From the NCBI GenBank assembly GCA_948567375.1, contig OX419756.1, positions 57,018,552-57,082,551 on the forward strand: DNA of 64,000 bases, written 5' to 3'. Position numbers and translations under genes: made by a program. This stretch comes from Lunularia cruciata (taxonomy: Eukaryota; Streptophyta; Marchantiopsida; Lunulariales; Lunulariaceae). Numbering within the stretch: position 1 is the stretch's first letter; the number at the start of each line of letters is the position of its first letter. Shown piece by piece: positions 45,650 to 56,584 of this stretch. Below the pieces are notes generated by a model, which was not told where the DNA came from, made no database searches, and saw only the letters and a list, made by a program, of their open reading frames with translations.

Positions 45650-47296
45650 CTATGGGTCCAACTCCACTGATGCTCCTCTAGGCTCTGGAGCACGTACTAC
45701 ACTCCTAGTCACTGTTGCAGATGCATCCACCTGTGCTGCTCTGCACATGAAGTCCAAAGCATCTCTATCACCAGCATATGAGGTGGAAGCCTCAACACCT
45801 GAATCTGATCTCCTTTGAGCAATAGCCATACTAGCCAATCTCTGCTCCAACTGCTCAATCCGAGTAGCTATGGCTGTGTCAGAAGTAAGGGTAGGAACTG
45901 CACCCCTACTAGGTGTAGATCCTCTACCACCACCTCTACCACCTCGTCCTCCATGAACTAGAGCTCCTCTACTACCTACCATAGCAGCCCTACCACTTTG
46001 TAACTCCGGGTGTAGGTCAAAACACCGGTCACTAGTGTGACCAAATCTGTGGCAATGCTCACACTGCCTCTGTGCTGGCTGTGATGCACCAGAGGTATCA
46101 AGTCCGCTGCCTTGAGTACACTCTCTCTTATGATGAGGTCCACCACAAGTCCAACAAGCAACACCACCACTCATTGGCTACTGTTGACTCAAAAATGTGG
46201 GTAAGGGTCTAACTCCACTAGGCCCTCCACTCGCTCCATGGGATCTGGGCTATCCACCTTGTCCTCAAAAACCAATTGGGCGTGGTGCACTCTACTACAC
46301 TCTAGAAGAAGTCACAGCCGTGGATGAGGTCTCCCTACCAAATCCAGATATCACCACTCTCTCCTCCACCATATTGAGCTCAATATGCTCAACCAAACCA
46401 AAGACTACTGCCAAAGTGGGCAAAGTAGCCTGCAACAACGTAGCATCACGAACTCTACGTCGTAACTCCCTGTCCAATATCCCATACCAAAACTGGACAG
46501 CCTGGGCCTCAGTAACTCCCTGAGTGAAACTGATCAGCCGCCTCAAGCGAGTGTATGCCTCGCGTAGGCTCTCCCCAGCCTTCCGCTGGAACTCCTGCAA
46601 GCTCCTCAACTTGTCAGTCCACACTCCCTAGTAGTTCTGCCTCAAACATAGGAAGAACTCCACCATGGGGTTAAACCCCGGTACCACACCACCTCTTGCA
46701 GCGGTACCTCCACTCGTAGTAGCACTATCTCCAGCTAGTGCACCTCCACTAGCTCCACCAACACTACTTGAGCTAGAACTCATAGGTACAGCCGATCTAC
46801 TCCTGGCCACCAAGCCTGAAGTGATGGAGACATAGTGTGGAGACCAATACTGTCTCCATAACTCAATCTCCTCCAAATGAGCTCTCCTGAACTCATGGTA
46901 GTCATCCATTGGCGGACCCTCTAGATGTTGAAACAACCTTTTCCATGCCATGAAGGGTGAACAAAGTCGGGTTCACAAAGTCGGGTTCCGCATCTGCTGT
47001 AGATCACACCAACTGTTGAACTCATGGATGAAGTCATCCAACTCAATGGTACCCACTGTACCAGAGTAACGCCTAGGGCCTTTGGAGGCCCCATAAATCT
47101 CGTCCATGTCCTACAACAACGGTGCAGACACACCAAGTGCACTCTCAACTGAATCAGCCCCTGTGTCGAACTCCAACTCAGAGTCAATCTCCTCCCTTAC
47201 TTGGACCTGAGATACAAGCTGATACCGAGCACCACTCCGAGTAAACCCACTGCGTACTGCAGGGCTAACTCCTCTAGAATCTCCAAAGAACTCCAT
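45650..47296 (-). pseudogene. gag: gag with two zinc knuckles (B5)
   Basis: Starts at the ATG at 47296 (MEFFGDSRGVSPAVRSGF). An acidic N-terminus is followed by ELDDFIHEFNSWCDLQQM, a frame change near 46960, a Ser/Gly-rich spacer, and the Retrotrans_gag core KAGESLREAYTRLRRLISFT and FWYGILDRELRRRVRDATLL (46624-46400). Nucleocapsid part: CWTCGGPHHKREC (46155-46110, CX2CX3HX4C) and the canonical CX2CX4HX4C knuckle CEHCHRFGHTSDRC (46065-46020), then a Gly/Arg-rich stretch and a coiled helix IATRIEQLEQRLASMAIAQR. Two knuckles and about 550 codons make it larger than the A-family gag. Confidence 0.85.
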
Positions 47297-48640
47297 CGTG
47301 ACAAAGTAACCACAATAGCAAACCCAAACCACCAACTGCAACCACAAGTCGCAACCGCAAGTACCCTACCAAGTGCCAACACCACCAACTAATGTAACTC
47401 TACCAAGATAACTACACTAGGGGAAAGGGCAATCTGTAACCTGCCATCATAACACGCACTCTCACGGTCTGCAGGTCATCACTTCTTGCCTCACCGGAGA
47501 GAAACAAAGGTAGTCTGACTGGTCATCACTCCAGCCTCACCACCGAGAGCACACTAGAGCACCAACGCTCAAAAGTCAGGGCACCTCACACAAATGTGGT
47601 GCATAAACACGAAGTAGAGAATGGAGGGGATCCAATCACAAGAAATCTAAACAAAAACACCCTCCACCTCATAACAAAACATGGGACAGACTATGCCACC
47701 ATTTGGCATTTGACATAAGAGCAATTCGTATCTAAGTCCTAAGCTACCAAGATCACCAAGAATGGGATCAAACTGCCTCTCCTAGCCAAAGCTACATGTG
47801 TATAGATAACAGTGGCACAATCACTAGGACAACAAGTGAGGGTGGACCAGTTGGCTAGGGCACCAGTCTAGGAACAAGAGATCTAGAGGTCAAACCATGT
47901 TGCGCACAATCTAGCAGGAAAGGCAGATTTTGCCAACCGGTGACCAAGATCTACTCTAAACTAGCTAGCATCACGCCAGCAAGCTGGCTTGCTGGCCTTT
48001 CATAGCCTCTCATAGCCCACAGCCCTATGCCTTGAAGCCTCAAAATGCCAAAATTCAGCCAAATGAGGCCTTTCTTGTTGCCACTTTGAACCTCCTCCAA
48101 AGTTAGTGAAACTTCTCCAAATTTGTGAAACTCCTCCAAACTAGCGAACTCCTCCAAATCTGGCCAAACAGCAAAAAATCCTCCAATTCTAGCCAAAATC
48201 TAACGTAAATCTCAACCAAAATCTAACGTAAACCCTAAAGATGGTTTTCCGCCAAATCCCCCGCTAACTTTCCACTCGAGCCAAATTGACAAAACAGGTT
48301 TTTCCAAATCACAATTTTCATGAGAAGAGCTTCCTAACTCCACCTTCAATTTGACTTTCTGAGCCCAACTCGTAGCAAATTGGTCCTGCCTTCACCTCTT
48401 GAGCTCAAAATCACAACCACTGCTAAAAAATTGCTCCTTCTTTGCTCAAAATTTAGCCAATGCTTTCGCACACCATCCGCCTAACTGCCAAATTTGCATC
48501 AACTGAACGAGCTTCTGCACACTAGGGAAACACTGAACGTGAATCGAGCTACCAACGATCCATCGAGCTTGGAGATACCACCAACACTCACAGTTCTTGT
48601 ACCCGATTTCCCCTTGACCTCACTTCTATGATGTAATCAG
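47297..48640 (-). other. 5' leader of B5
   Basis: Between LTR and gag, about 1.3 kb without a conserved frame. Repeated CTCCAAA-type blocks occur at 48080-48190. I found no match to the usual initiator tRNA-Met primer site; the LTR-leader junction, placed after GATTACA, is followed by ATCATAGAAGTGAGG, which fits no primer site I know. Confidence 0.5.
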
Positions 48641-49092
48641 ATTGCTTACCACTCTCAACTCAACTCAACTAAGATCAGTACTTGATCTGTCACTCTATAA
48701 ATTGCCAACAACTGGGCATTGATTACAATCAAGCCACACCCACTCAAGCATAGAGAATCCAGGTGACGCTCGCCAGCCTCTGTCCACCATAGCCAGGAAC
48801 TCGAAGGCTCAACATCAGAGAAGTGAGCTCTCTAGAGCTCACTTCAAAACTATACCCCTTGGACTCTAGCTAGCACTGAAACCCTAATGGTCCCGCTGAC
48901 TGCACACTTGACGGTGCGAATGGTGCAAAGTGACGGTGGGCCCCACCGTGAAGTCAGTACCCCAGACACCAAATCTGACCGTCGGAAAGTAGTCTCTAAG
49001 ATACTGCTCAAATAACTCTAACTACTATCATTGGAACTCCAATGTCCAAGCATCTAGACGCGGAACTACAAATGGCGTGACAACATACATGG
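48641..49092 (-). repeat. 5' LTR of B5, lacking its first module
   Basis: Aligns with the B1 and B4 LTRs from TTGTCACGCCATTTGTAG onward. The R1 module that opens the LTR is cut off at 49092, where AT-rich DNA begins. Without R1 and its TATA element this LTR probably lacks a promoter. Confidence 0.75.
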
Positions 49093-50019
49093 AAAAATTA
49101 AACTCCAATTGATGAATTTTCCCAAGAACATGTGCTCAAAAAAGGATGTTTGACTATTTTATAGGTTGGTAGTTTGGTGCGGCCAAAAATTTTCATCAAC
49201 ACAATCATTATTGCTTTTTGGAATGGGTCTTTGTAGTTTTCTACCACCCAACCATCTAACCAGTAATTCTCTTATGCAAAGAGGTAGCCAATCATTTGTG
49301 TATTGCCTTTCCTAAATCACAAAGGTATACTCATCTTCATTTCATGCATTGTATCCAAACACTTCTCTCCAATGCTCCTTTGTCCATCCTTGTGGATTGC
49401 CCCAAATGTTTCTTCATACTTTGGATTTCAAGAGCCATTGGTCACAATACATACTTCTTGTTCCATAATAAAAAATAATTTGTAATTGTTGCAATAAAAC
49501 TCTCCTTGTAGCTATCTCCTAAGGATCTCGAGTCATATTTCTAAGGTTCAAGTCATTCTTCTTCTTCCTCTAGATTCCTTGACTATTGTGCTACTTACTT
49601 TATGATCCAAAGTTTTTTCACACCTAAATTTGACTCACTCAATCCAATGACCTTACTCACTTAATGAATTCAAGAAAGGTAGTATAAATATTATTTAGAT
49701 GATTAAAAAGAATCATCCCTAAGAGATTAATTGTTTTATAAATTCATGCCTATACCTCAATGATCTTTAGTTGATGCTCAATCACTATTTGCATGCACTA
49801 TTTCCATGTACCTCTAGTAGGTATAGATGCATATGCAATTTGTATGATTCAAATGATCTTTGTACTTTAGGCTTCCTTACTTTGCCTTAAGGTCAATTGA
49901 CCAAACATTAGACTTTTGTTACTTCACAATTTTGACTTTGGCTTGACTCAATCTAACTACAGAGTCAAGTCCAAATAAATCTGCTTCTTCTCCATAAAGA
50001 GATTTTCCTTCTCCATAAA

Positions 50020-50150
50020 GGAATTTTCTTTCTTCTGCTCTTTGTATGTATGAGAGATTGGTATGCATTTTGGAAATGAAGAGACCCTTCCCAAAATGCA
50101 TACCAATCTCTCATATTAACCATACAAAGAGCAGAAAGAAAGAAAATTCC
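50020..50150. repeat. Near-perfect fold-back, arms of 54 and 60 bp, loop 17 bp
   Basis: The left arm (50020-50073) ends TTGGTATGCATTTTGG, and the right arm (50091-50150) is its reverse complement apart from about six extra bases in two places. The loop is AAATGAAGAGACCCTTC. A transcript would form a stem of roughly 50 pairs. Confidence 0.9.
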
Positions 50151-50198
50151 AAATTTTCCAATACCATAGTGGAGATATCAAGATTAGCATCTCAAGAA

Positions 50199-50670
50199 GT
50201 GTTAGTATAATCCTCAACCCTTTGGAATCCTGCAATTGATAGATAGGAGATGATATTACATGAAATTTTTTTCCCAAAAATTCCCAATACAATAGTGAGG
50301 ATGTCAACTTGGTCAGTAGAGCATCACAAGGATTGTTAGTAAATCTTTGGAATCCTTCAATTTATCATGGGAGATGACCACACAACAAGAGATACTTTAG
50401 CAACTTTAACTAACATTCTTCTTGTGAAATTAGGAGGTCAAGTCAAGAGCAATTTGCCAAGAGATTTGGAATAACTAAATTTAAAGTAATGATACTCTTT
50501 GGGGCAACTTGAAGGAACATCATAAGGATTTTTAGTAAAGACCTTAAATCTTTGGAATCCTATAATTTATCAATGGGAGATGATCACACAACAAAAGACC
50601 TTTTAACAACTTCACCAAACAGTCTTCTTGTGAAATTAGGAGGTCAAATCAAGAGCAATTGACCAAGAGA
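50199..50670 (+). repeat. Direct repeat block, unequal units
   Basis: The string CTTTGGAATCCT begins a unit at about 50220, 50345 and 50540; the longer unit (GGGAGATGA-CACACAAC... to AAGAGATTTGG) occurs at about 50367 and 50573, a period of about 206 bp. It encodes a repeated VKLGGQ(V/I)KSN-PRDL segment. Confidence 0.7.
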
Positions 50671-52985
50671 TTTGGTAGCACCAAATTTAAAGTAGTGATA
50701 TTGTATGGCAACTTGAAGGAGTGGACACAAAAGATCATTGGAGGCAAGTCCTTGGCTAAGAAGCAAGAGAACCTAAATACAATACCTTTGCAATTATGGA
50801 GAAACAAGGATGATGTATACTCAATTGATGGATACTTTCATTAATATTGGTCAAAGAATGATTGGATGGTGTTACTACCAAGATCCAATAAAGAAAGACC
50901 TTACATAAAGACCATAATACTTTGTCAATCAATCATATTTACATGGATCTTTTCAAGCCATCTAAAGATTTGTCATAGTTGCAACTCAAAGGTGGAATTG
51001 ATTAAGAAGATTGAGGTCTTTGTAAATAGAGAATCAAGATTAATTGACAATGGTTCAATCACAAATAGAGAAACTTTGAGCAATGTAGAGCAAGAACAAT
51101 AATATTCAAGAGAGAAGTGTAAAGGAGAAGGAGCCCTTGGACTTGACCATCAATGAGTTGGAAGAGACAAAAAAGATGATTACTTAATGGTATTGACTCT
51201 AAGAAGGCAAATATCATAATATAAAAGAAGTCTTCACCAAGTAACAAGTGAAAAATAGTATTTTCTTAGATGGGTTGGAGACCAAAGTACAAAGAGAAAA
51301 TACATTGCAACAAGAAGATAATGTATGATTAATGGAAGAGCTCACAACAAATCAAGGAGTTTGAGGAAAAGGTGGTTAAAGATGCAACGGTAAAGTCAAT
51401 TGGAGGAAATAAAACTAAATGAGAAGGAATTTTGGACAAAGTTGCCCAAGGAGTACCTCAATCTAAAGGACTAAATTCTTTGACAACATATTTCAAATTC
51501 AATATAATCTACGATTAATTGGTAGCATTAATAAATGAGAATCTTAACAATACCATGACAAAGATAGAGGTAAACAAGTTGAAATGGATGAGACAAATAC
51601 TTCAAGAAAATCCAAATGATCAAAAGTGGGATAGAATCATTGTGGCAAGAGCATGTAGAAAGGAAGGTGAATGAGAGTCTACATCCAAACTTAGTAGATG
51701 TTAAAGAGTTACTAAAATTTATTTTTAGTAGCTTATAAGCCAAAGGAACCTTGTAGTTAGTGTGTTTTCCTTTGTATCTAGTTATTTTTGCTATGAGATG
51801 AATTTTCCCTTTTAGTACTTAATTTGTAGTTTTTAGTCAATTTTAGCAAAGTAATTTGTCAAAAGATAGTTTAGCTATTTAAGCTATCAAATCCAAATAC
51901 CCATATTTCTCAAAACAAAAGGTGAATAAAATTAAATAGATAATCTTTGTCATTTTCCTAATCTCTTTGTAAAGAATGTATGTCTATGGATTGTATGAGT
52001 ATTAATGAATCTTTGTTGAATGCTTTGTGTGTTTGATCCATTAAAAATGTAGTAGTGTTCTTGAAGCAATGCCTTGATGGGATAGTTATGTGCTAAAGTA
52101 TTGAATGTAGTTAGGTAATGTACATACAAAGATAAGCTCTTTAGATAAAGTCATTCTTTCTAAGTTATGTGCCTTTTGGGAAGGCAAACACATTAACATG
52201 GTCAATTAGATGGAATTAGCATCTTTGAATTATATCATCACTCTCAAAGACTAAAAATAATCTATTTTGTAGAATTGTGAGTTTTCTTTTGTAAATTAAT
52301 GTGGTATGCCTTTGTGGTGACAGTACACTCTTTTGGAAGTAGTTTTTGCCCAAGAAACAACAAAGAACTACCAAGTATCAATTATCTTTGTATTTATTCA
52401 TTTCTCAATTGTATCATTGTAATATTAACCTATTTCTTATCATATACTTCAATTCAATCATTATTGAGTTGTTACAAGAATATCTTGATTGTTCCACAAG
52501 ATAATGACTTGATGTTTCTATCAAACTTATTGATGTGTGAAATGATAGCTTTTACAATCTTATATGGCATGTCATTTTTCATAAGTACAATCTCACCTTC
52601 ATATGGAGGTAGATGTGGAACCAATATTTTTGAGGACATGTTGTGTATATCAGCTATATAGTATACCAAACATGTTATATAACCCATGCATATTATATAT
52701 ATCATACATAGTATGAACAACCAAAGTCAGTGATCCATTCATCTCAAAATTTATCTTTCCCTATAATCATAATTATAACTAATTATGATACTCTCAAATT
52801 CTGTATTAAATTAAAAAAACACTTACATTTTTCAGAAGATTGACATATTTCTTTATTTAAATCTTCTTTTCTACTCTAACAACCTCTTTTTTAGTGTACA
52901 AACTTCACACATTCAAAACATTTGACCTTTGATGTATCAAATTTGATATGGATTTACTAATATATTATCCTCTATATATAGTCTT

Positions 52986-53089
52986 TGTTGTGCGTATATA
53001 CATCACTACATAATATACATCATTGTCAACATCATACACTATAGAAGCACAACTCACACATAATTCATACATGGACTTAAAGGACCACA
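52986..53089 (-). repeat. Extra R1 module beyond the B4 LTR
   Basis: A second ~104-bp copy of the LTR start, in the same orientation and abutting the LTR end, as in B1. Confidence 0.8.
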
Positions 53090-53090
53090 A

Positions 53091-53643
53091 TAATCAATTT
53101 GTTTACACAACTTGAATCACACTCAATCAGATCAATACTTGATCTATCACTCAGTAATCTACCAACAATTGGGCACTGATTACAATCAAGCCACACCCAC
53201 TCTAGCTAAGAGACTCCATGTGATGCTCATCGGTTTTCTGTCCACTCTAGTAAGGAATTGAAAGACTCAACAACAAAGAAGTGAGCTCTCTAGAGCTACC
53301 TTTCTAGGGTATACTCCTGATTTTGACCTGAATCTCACCCCAATGGTCCTGTTGACGGCACACCCAACGGTGCAAATGGTACAAGTGACAATGAGCTCCA
53401 CCATGTAGTCAATACTCCAAAAAAAATCTGACCATCAAAAAGTAGTCTATGAGTAACTACCAAAATACCTCTAACTACTGTCATTGCTACTCAATGTCCG
53501 AGCAATCTAGATGCAATGCTACAAATTGCATGACAACTACTATGTGTATACACATTGCTACACAACATACATTGCTATAAACATCACACAATAGAATAAG
53601 CACAACTCACACATAAGTCATACATGGAATCTAAAGTACCACA
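53091..53643 (-). repeat. 3' LTR of B4 (553 bp)
   Basis: Starts TGTGGTACTT next to the polypurine tract (53658-53644) and ends ...GATTA. Full-length match to the B1 LTR. Confidence 0.85.
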
Positions 53644-53813
53644 ATTGCCCCCCTAGCTGGCGGTTAGGTCACTCTAACTTTAGATAGCCATCTACTCCAA
53701 GTATATGATATGTCCTATGGTGAGCAAAAGATCAGGAGACCAGGTGCTATCAAGCCTCATCGTTAGTTGCATGTATGCAATCTATAGCATATAAAGAATG
53801 AACTAGTCATAGG

Positions 53814-53954
53814 TCAAGTACATCTAGGACATAACTACTGTCCTTGAGAAACCATCATGAGGGGAGGATTCATACATACCATATGCCATCCTCTTGAGCA
53901 GCTATCGCACAACAACATAGTAATAGCTCCACCAAAAGAGCCACATAACATACA
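53814..53954 (-). pseudogene. C-terminal PHD finger of pol (B4)
   Basis: The best-preserved zinc-ligand set: CMLCG, LCDSC, SRGWHMVC and, after a TAG where B5 has Trp, LCPRCT and the TGA stop. All Cys4-His-Cys3 positions are present, and the GWHM Trp missing from B5 is intact. DGTMD precedes it, though a 1-base deletion lies in the PSLALV stretch. Confidence 0.85.
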
Positions 53955-55250
53955 CCGCAAGCCTACAAGTACAAGTGCCAAGCTTGGTCCATAGTACCAT
54001 CAATGTTTGGGAGGTGGCATGGCGTGCAATTGTGCACATGATCCTTCCAAACAACACCATCATGTGCTTCCAACACAAAGATTCCAAATGGCAAAACCCC
54101 ACGCACTCTCAAGATAGGGTGGCCTATAGAAACATCAAGTATTGTTGATGTTGTCTATTGTAGATATACGTAGTCACCTAGATGAAATTGATGGATCAAG
54201 GGTCTATAACCTCATCCTCAAATGGTAGCATAGCATAAGGTATCCCTATGTTGAGCAATTGCAAAGTTCTCAAAGACCATCCGCATCACTTTCTAAAAGA
54301 TCTTGCCCATTGAGAACATGTGCTCATCCATACATCTAGATCATCCAAGTCCAACACTATAGTACCTTGATGAATGGCTATAGGTAAATCTGGATGTTGT
54401 CCATAGAGTAGAAATTAAGGAGAGAATGATGCTAAGGAGGCTTGTCGGCTGAACAATAGCCCATGGCCAACCAAGGTAACTGGAGATCCCAATCTCCTAA
54501 GTAGCTTCACTGCAAACCATACTTTTGTAATCCTCTCTTCACTATCTAAACCACTCTCTTCGCTAAGCCATTTGCCTCAACGTGGTCTTGAGAGGTAGTA
54601 TGATGATCAATCAAGACCTCAATTGGTGCACCAAAATGACTAAGAACCTAATCCAAGAACAAGTAAGCCGTCCCTTCACTGGACTTGTCAAGAAGTACCA
54701 CCAACTCAATCCACTTGGAGAAGTGCTCCACCATCACCAAAACATACAAATGATATCTCATAGTCAACTATAACGGTCCAGCAAAGTCTAAACTCTAATG
54801 ATAACCCAATCCCATGATAGGTAATGGATGTAACTATGGCATAACATTAAATGATACTCTAACTTGGTCACAAACCAAAAATTTGGTGACAAACTATTGT
54901 ACATTAGTTTGCATACCACACCACCAATAATGACTCTAGAGTAAGCTATATGTATGCTTTACTCTAAAATGTCATAGCTCTTCATGAACATGATGGACAA
55001 ATTGTGGTTTTTGAGATGAAATTGATACTACTCTCACTCTACCATCCTCCCATATACAAAGAAGGTGTTTGCACTCCAATCTGAACTACCTAGCTCATTG
55101 AAGGACACTGTCTCTCTCCTTGGCCCCAATTGTGCCACCCACAACACCAATGCAAAGATACTCCATCACTAAGATACCATCATGAATGTCTTGCTGAACT
55201 GTACAACTATCTCCACTCTCTCAATCTGTGACCTCAATAACTCCTCTTGT
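53955..55250 (-). pseudogene. Integrase relic (B4)
   Basis: Collinear with the B5 integrase. The core segment VMVEHFSKWIELVVLLDKSS (about 54740-54690) is legible, and the LTD active-site block is deleted (about 40 bp missing near 54620). The zinc-binding region near 54890-55000 has stops. Confidence 0.75.
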
Positions 55251-55399
55251 ATGTGCTAAAAGAGATACCACCAAAGCCTTAGAAATATACAAAGAAAGGC
55301 ACATGCATGCCAACCTGGCGCCATCTCCTCATTTGTCTCTCCATGCCAACGTGCTCTGGTTTCATCCTATTGGTTGGGATATGGGTTTCTACTCAATCC

Positions 55400-55910
55400 A
55401 TTTGCATCACAATTCACCATATGTCTATGAATAACAATGAAATCATACTCCTATAAAATCAAAGCCCATCATGCAAGCTTCCCTGAAAGCTTGTTGGACT
55501 CCATCAACCACTTCAGTGGTTGATGATCAATGATGAGAGTAAAGGGGTTACCAAATAGGTAACATCGGAAATGTGCTATTGCCCATACTTCTGCCAAGCA
55601 CTCTCCCTCATATGAACTATACTTCACATCTGTTGAATTTTTGGAGCAACTAGCATAGGCCACCACAAACTCCTTCTCCTCATCATCATGTTGTGTGAGC
55701 ATTGCTCCAAGCCCCAACATACTCCAATCAATGTGAACTTGAAATGGTTGTCCTTTGATTGGTCTCCTCAAACTAGGAGTAGATGTCAATCTCTCATTGA
55801 GCTCTAGAAAATCTCTCTACTACTCATCTTCCCAGCACCACTCCTATTTAAGCTTGGTCAACTTTGTCAAGGCCTTGTCAATGGCACTAAATCCTCTAAT
55901 ATAGCGGTGA
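55400..55910 (-). pseudogene. RNase H relic (B4)
   Basis: 106 codons remain open (55789-55469) with PFQVHIDWSMLGLGAMLTQH (first catalytic Asp kept), SYEGECLAEVWA and FTLIIDHQPLKWLM. Close to B5. Confidence 0.85.
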
Positions 55911-56570
55911 TAGAAGTTCACCAACCCAAGGAATGCTCACACTCTGCTCACATCCATAAGCCAAGGAATACATACAATAATCTCCATCTTGCTCTACTAA
56001 ACACCAAGTCTTTTAAGGTAGATAGTATGACCCAAATACTCAACCTGCTTGTGGAAGAACATACACTTCCAATGATGTAATTTGAGTCTATGAGATCTCA
56101 ACCTCTCAAACACCTCCAACAAATGTCTCTCATGCTCCTCCACCATAGTGCTATAGACCAAAATGTCATCAATATAGCATCGAGCAAAACCCAATCTACT
56201 TAGGATCCTATCCATGATCCTCTAGAACTCAGCATGAGCATTCTTTAACCCAAATAGTAAGAACCTCCACTAACATATCCTTGCCGTGAAGATCAATAGC
56301 TTAAAATGTTATCTTGGACTTATATTCCTCCTTAATCGGCAATTGATGATATCTTGCTCAAAGATCCAAAGTGCTGAAGACCTTTGCATGCCCAATTGCA
56401 TCAAAGATCTCATTTGGTGTAGGCATGGCATACCGATCAGCCCTAATGTATCAATTGATAGGACAATAATCTCCACACATCCACCTATCTGTGTAGTTGC
56501 CATGCATATCTATCTTGGCTAGCATCACTATAGTTGATGCATACTTTCTATGTGAAATCTCCACCAAACC
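55911..56570 (-). pseudogene. Reverse transcriptase relic (B4)
   Basis: Active site CYIDDILVYSTMVEEHE intact in a 72-codon frame (56215-55997). The upstream palm region (56503-56309) has frameshifts. The N-terminal KDMHGNY segment adjoins the deletion joint with the methyltransferase remnant. Confidence 0.85.
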
Positions 56571-56584
56571 AGCCTCAAAAAGGT

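Larger units (their letters stand above)
39615..49092 (-). mobile_element. Ty3/gypsy element B5 with DNA methyltransferase and PHD finger
   Basis: The most complete copy of the family, about 9.5 kb. In element order: partial 5' LTR (49092-48641), leader, gag (47296-45650), protease (45607-44451), C5 methyltransferase (44450-43430), linker, reverse transcriptase (42800-42171), RNase H (42170-41600), integrase (41420-40139), PHD finger (40138-39998), a 120-bp tail, polypurine tract (39843-39829) and a reduced 3' LTR (39828-39615). It is less AT-rich than the other copies, and most damage is isolated stops in an otherwise continuous frame, so the ancestral polyprotein can be followed almost throughout. 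No primer-binding site was found by eye. Confidence 0.9.
49093..52985. other. AT-rich DNA, mostly unidentified relics
   Basis: No gene. It contains a long near-perfect fold-back (50020-50150), a repeated coding-like block (50199-50670) and a plus-strand stretch (50659-51100) open for 60-78 codons at a time with no family features (KVVILYGNLKEWTQKIIGG). The latter looks like an old gag-type ORF. Confidence 0.5.

Noticed and set aside
39998-47296. Stop-codon reassignment or programmed readthrough of TAG in B elements
   Set aside because: Other copies have Trp or Gln codons at several of the same positions, and the copies also carry frameshifts, deletions and lost catalytic residues; mutation is enough.
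47297-48640. Primer-binding site in the B5 leader
   Set aside because: TGGTGGCATAG near 47700 looked promising but is about 900 bp from the LTR edge and matches no tRNA end I know.
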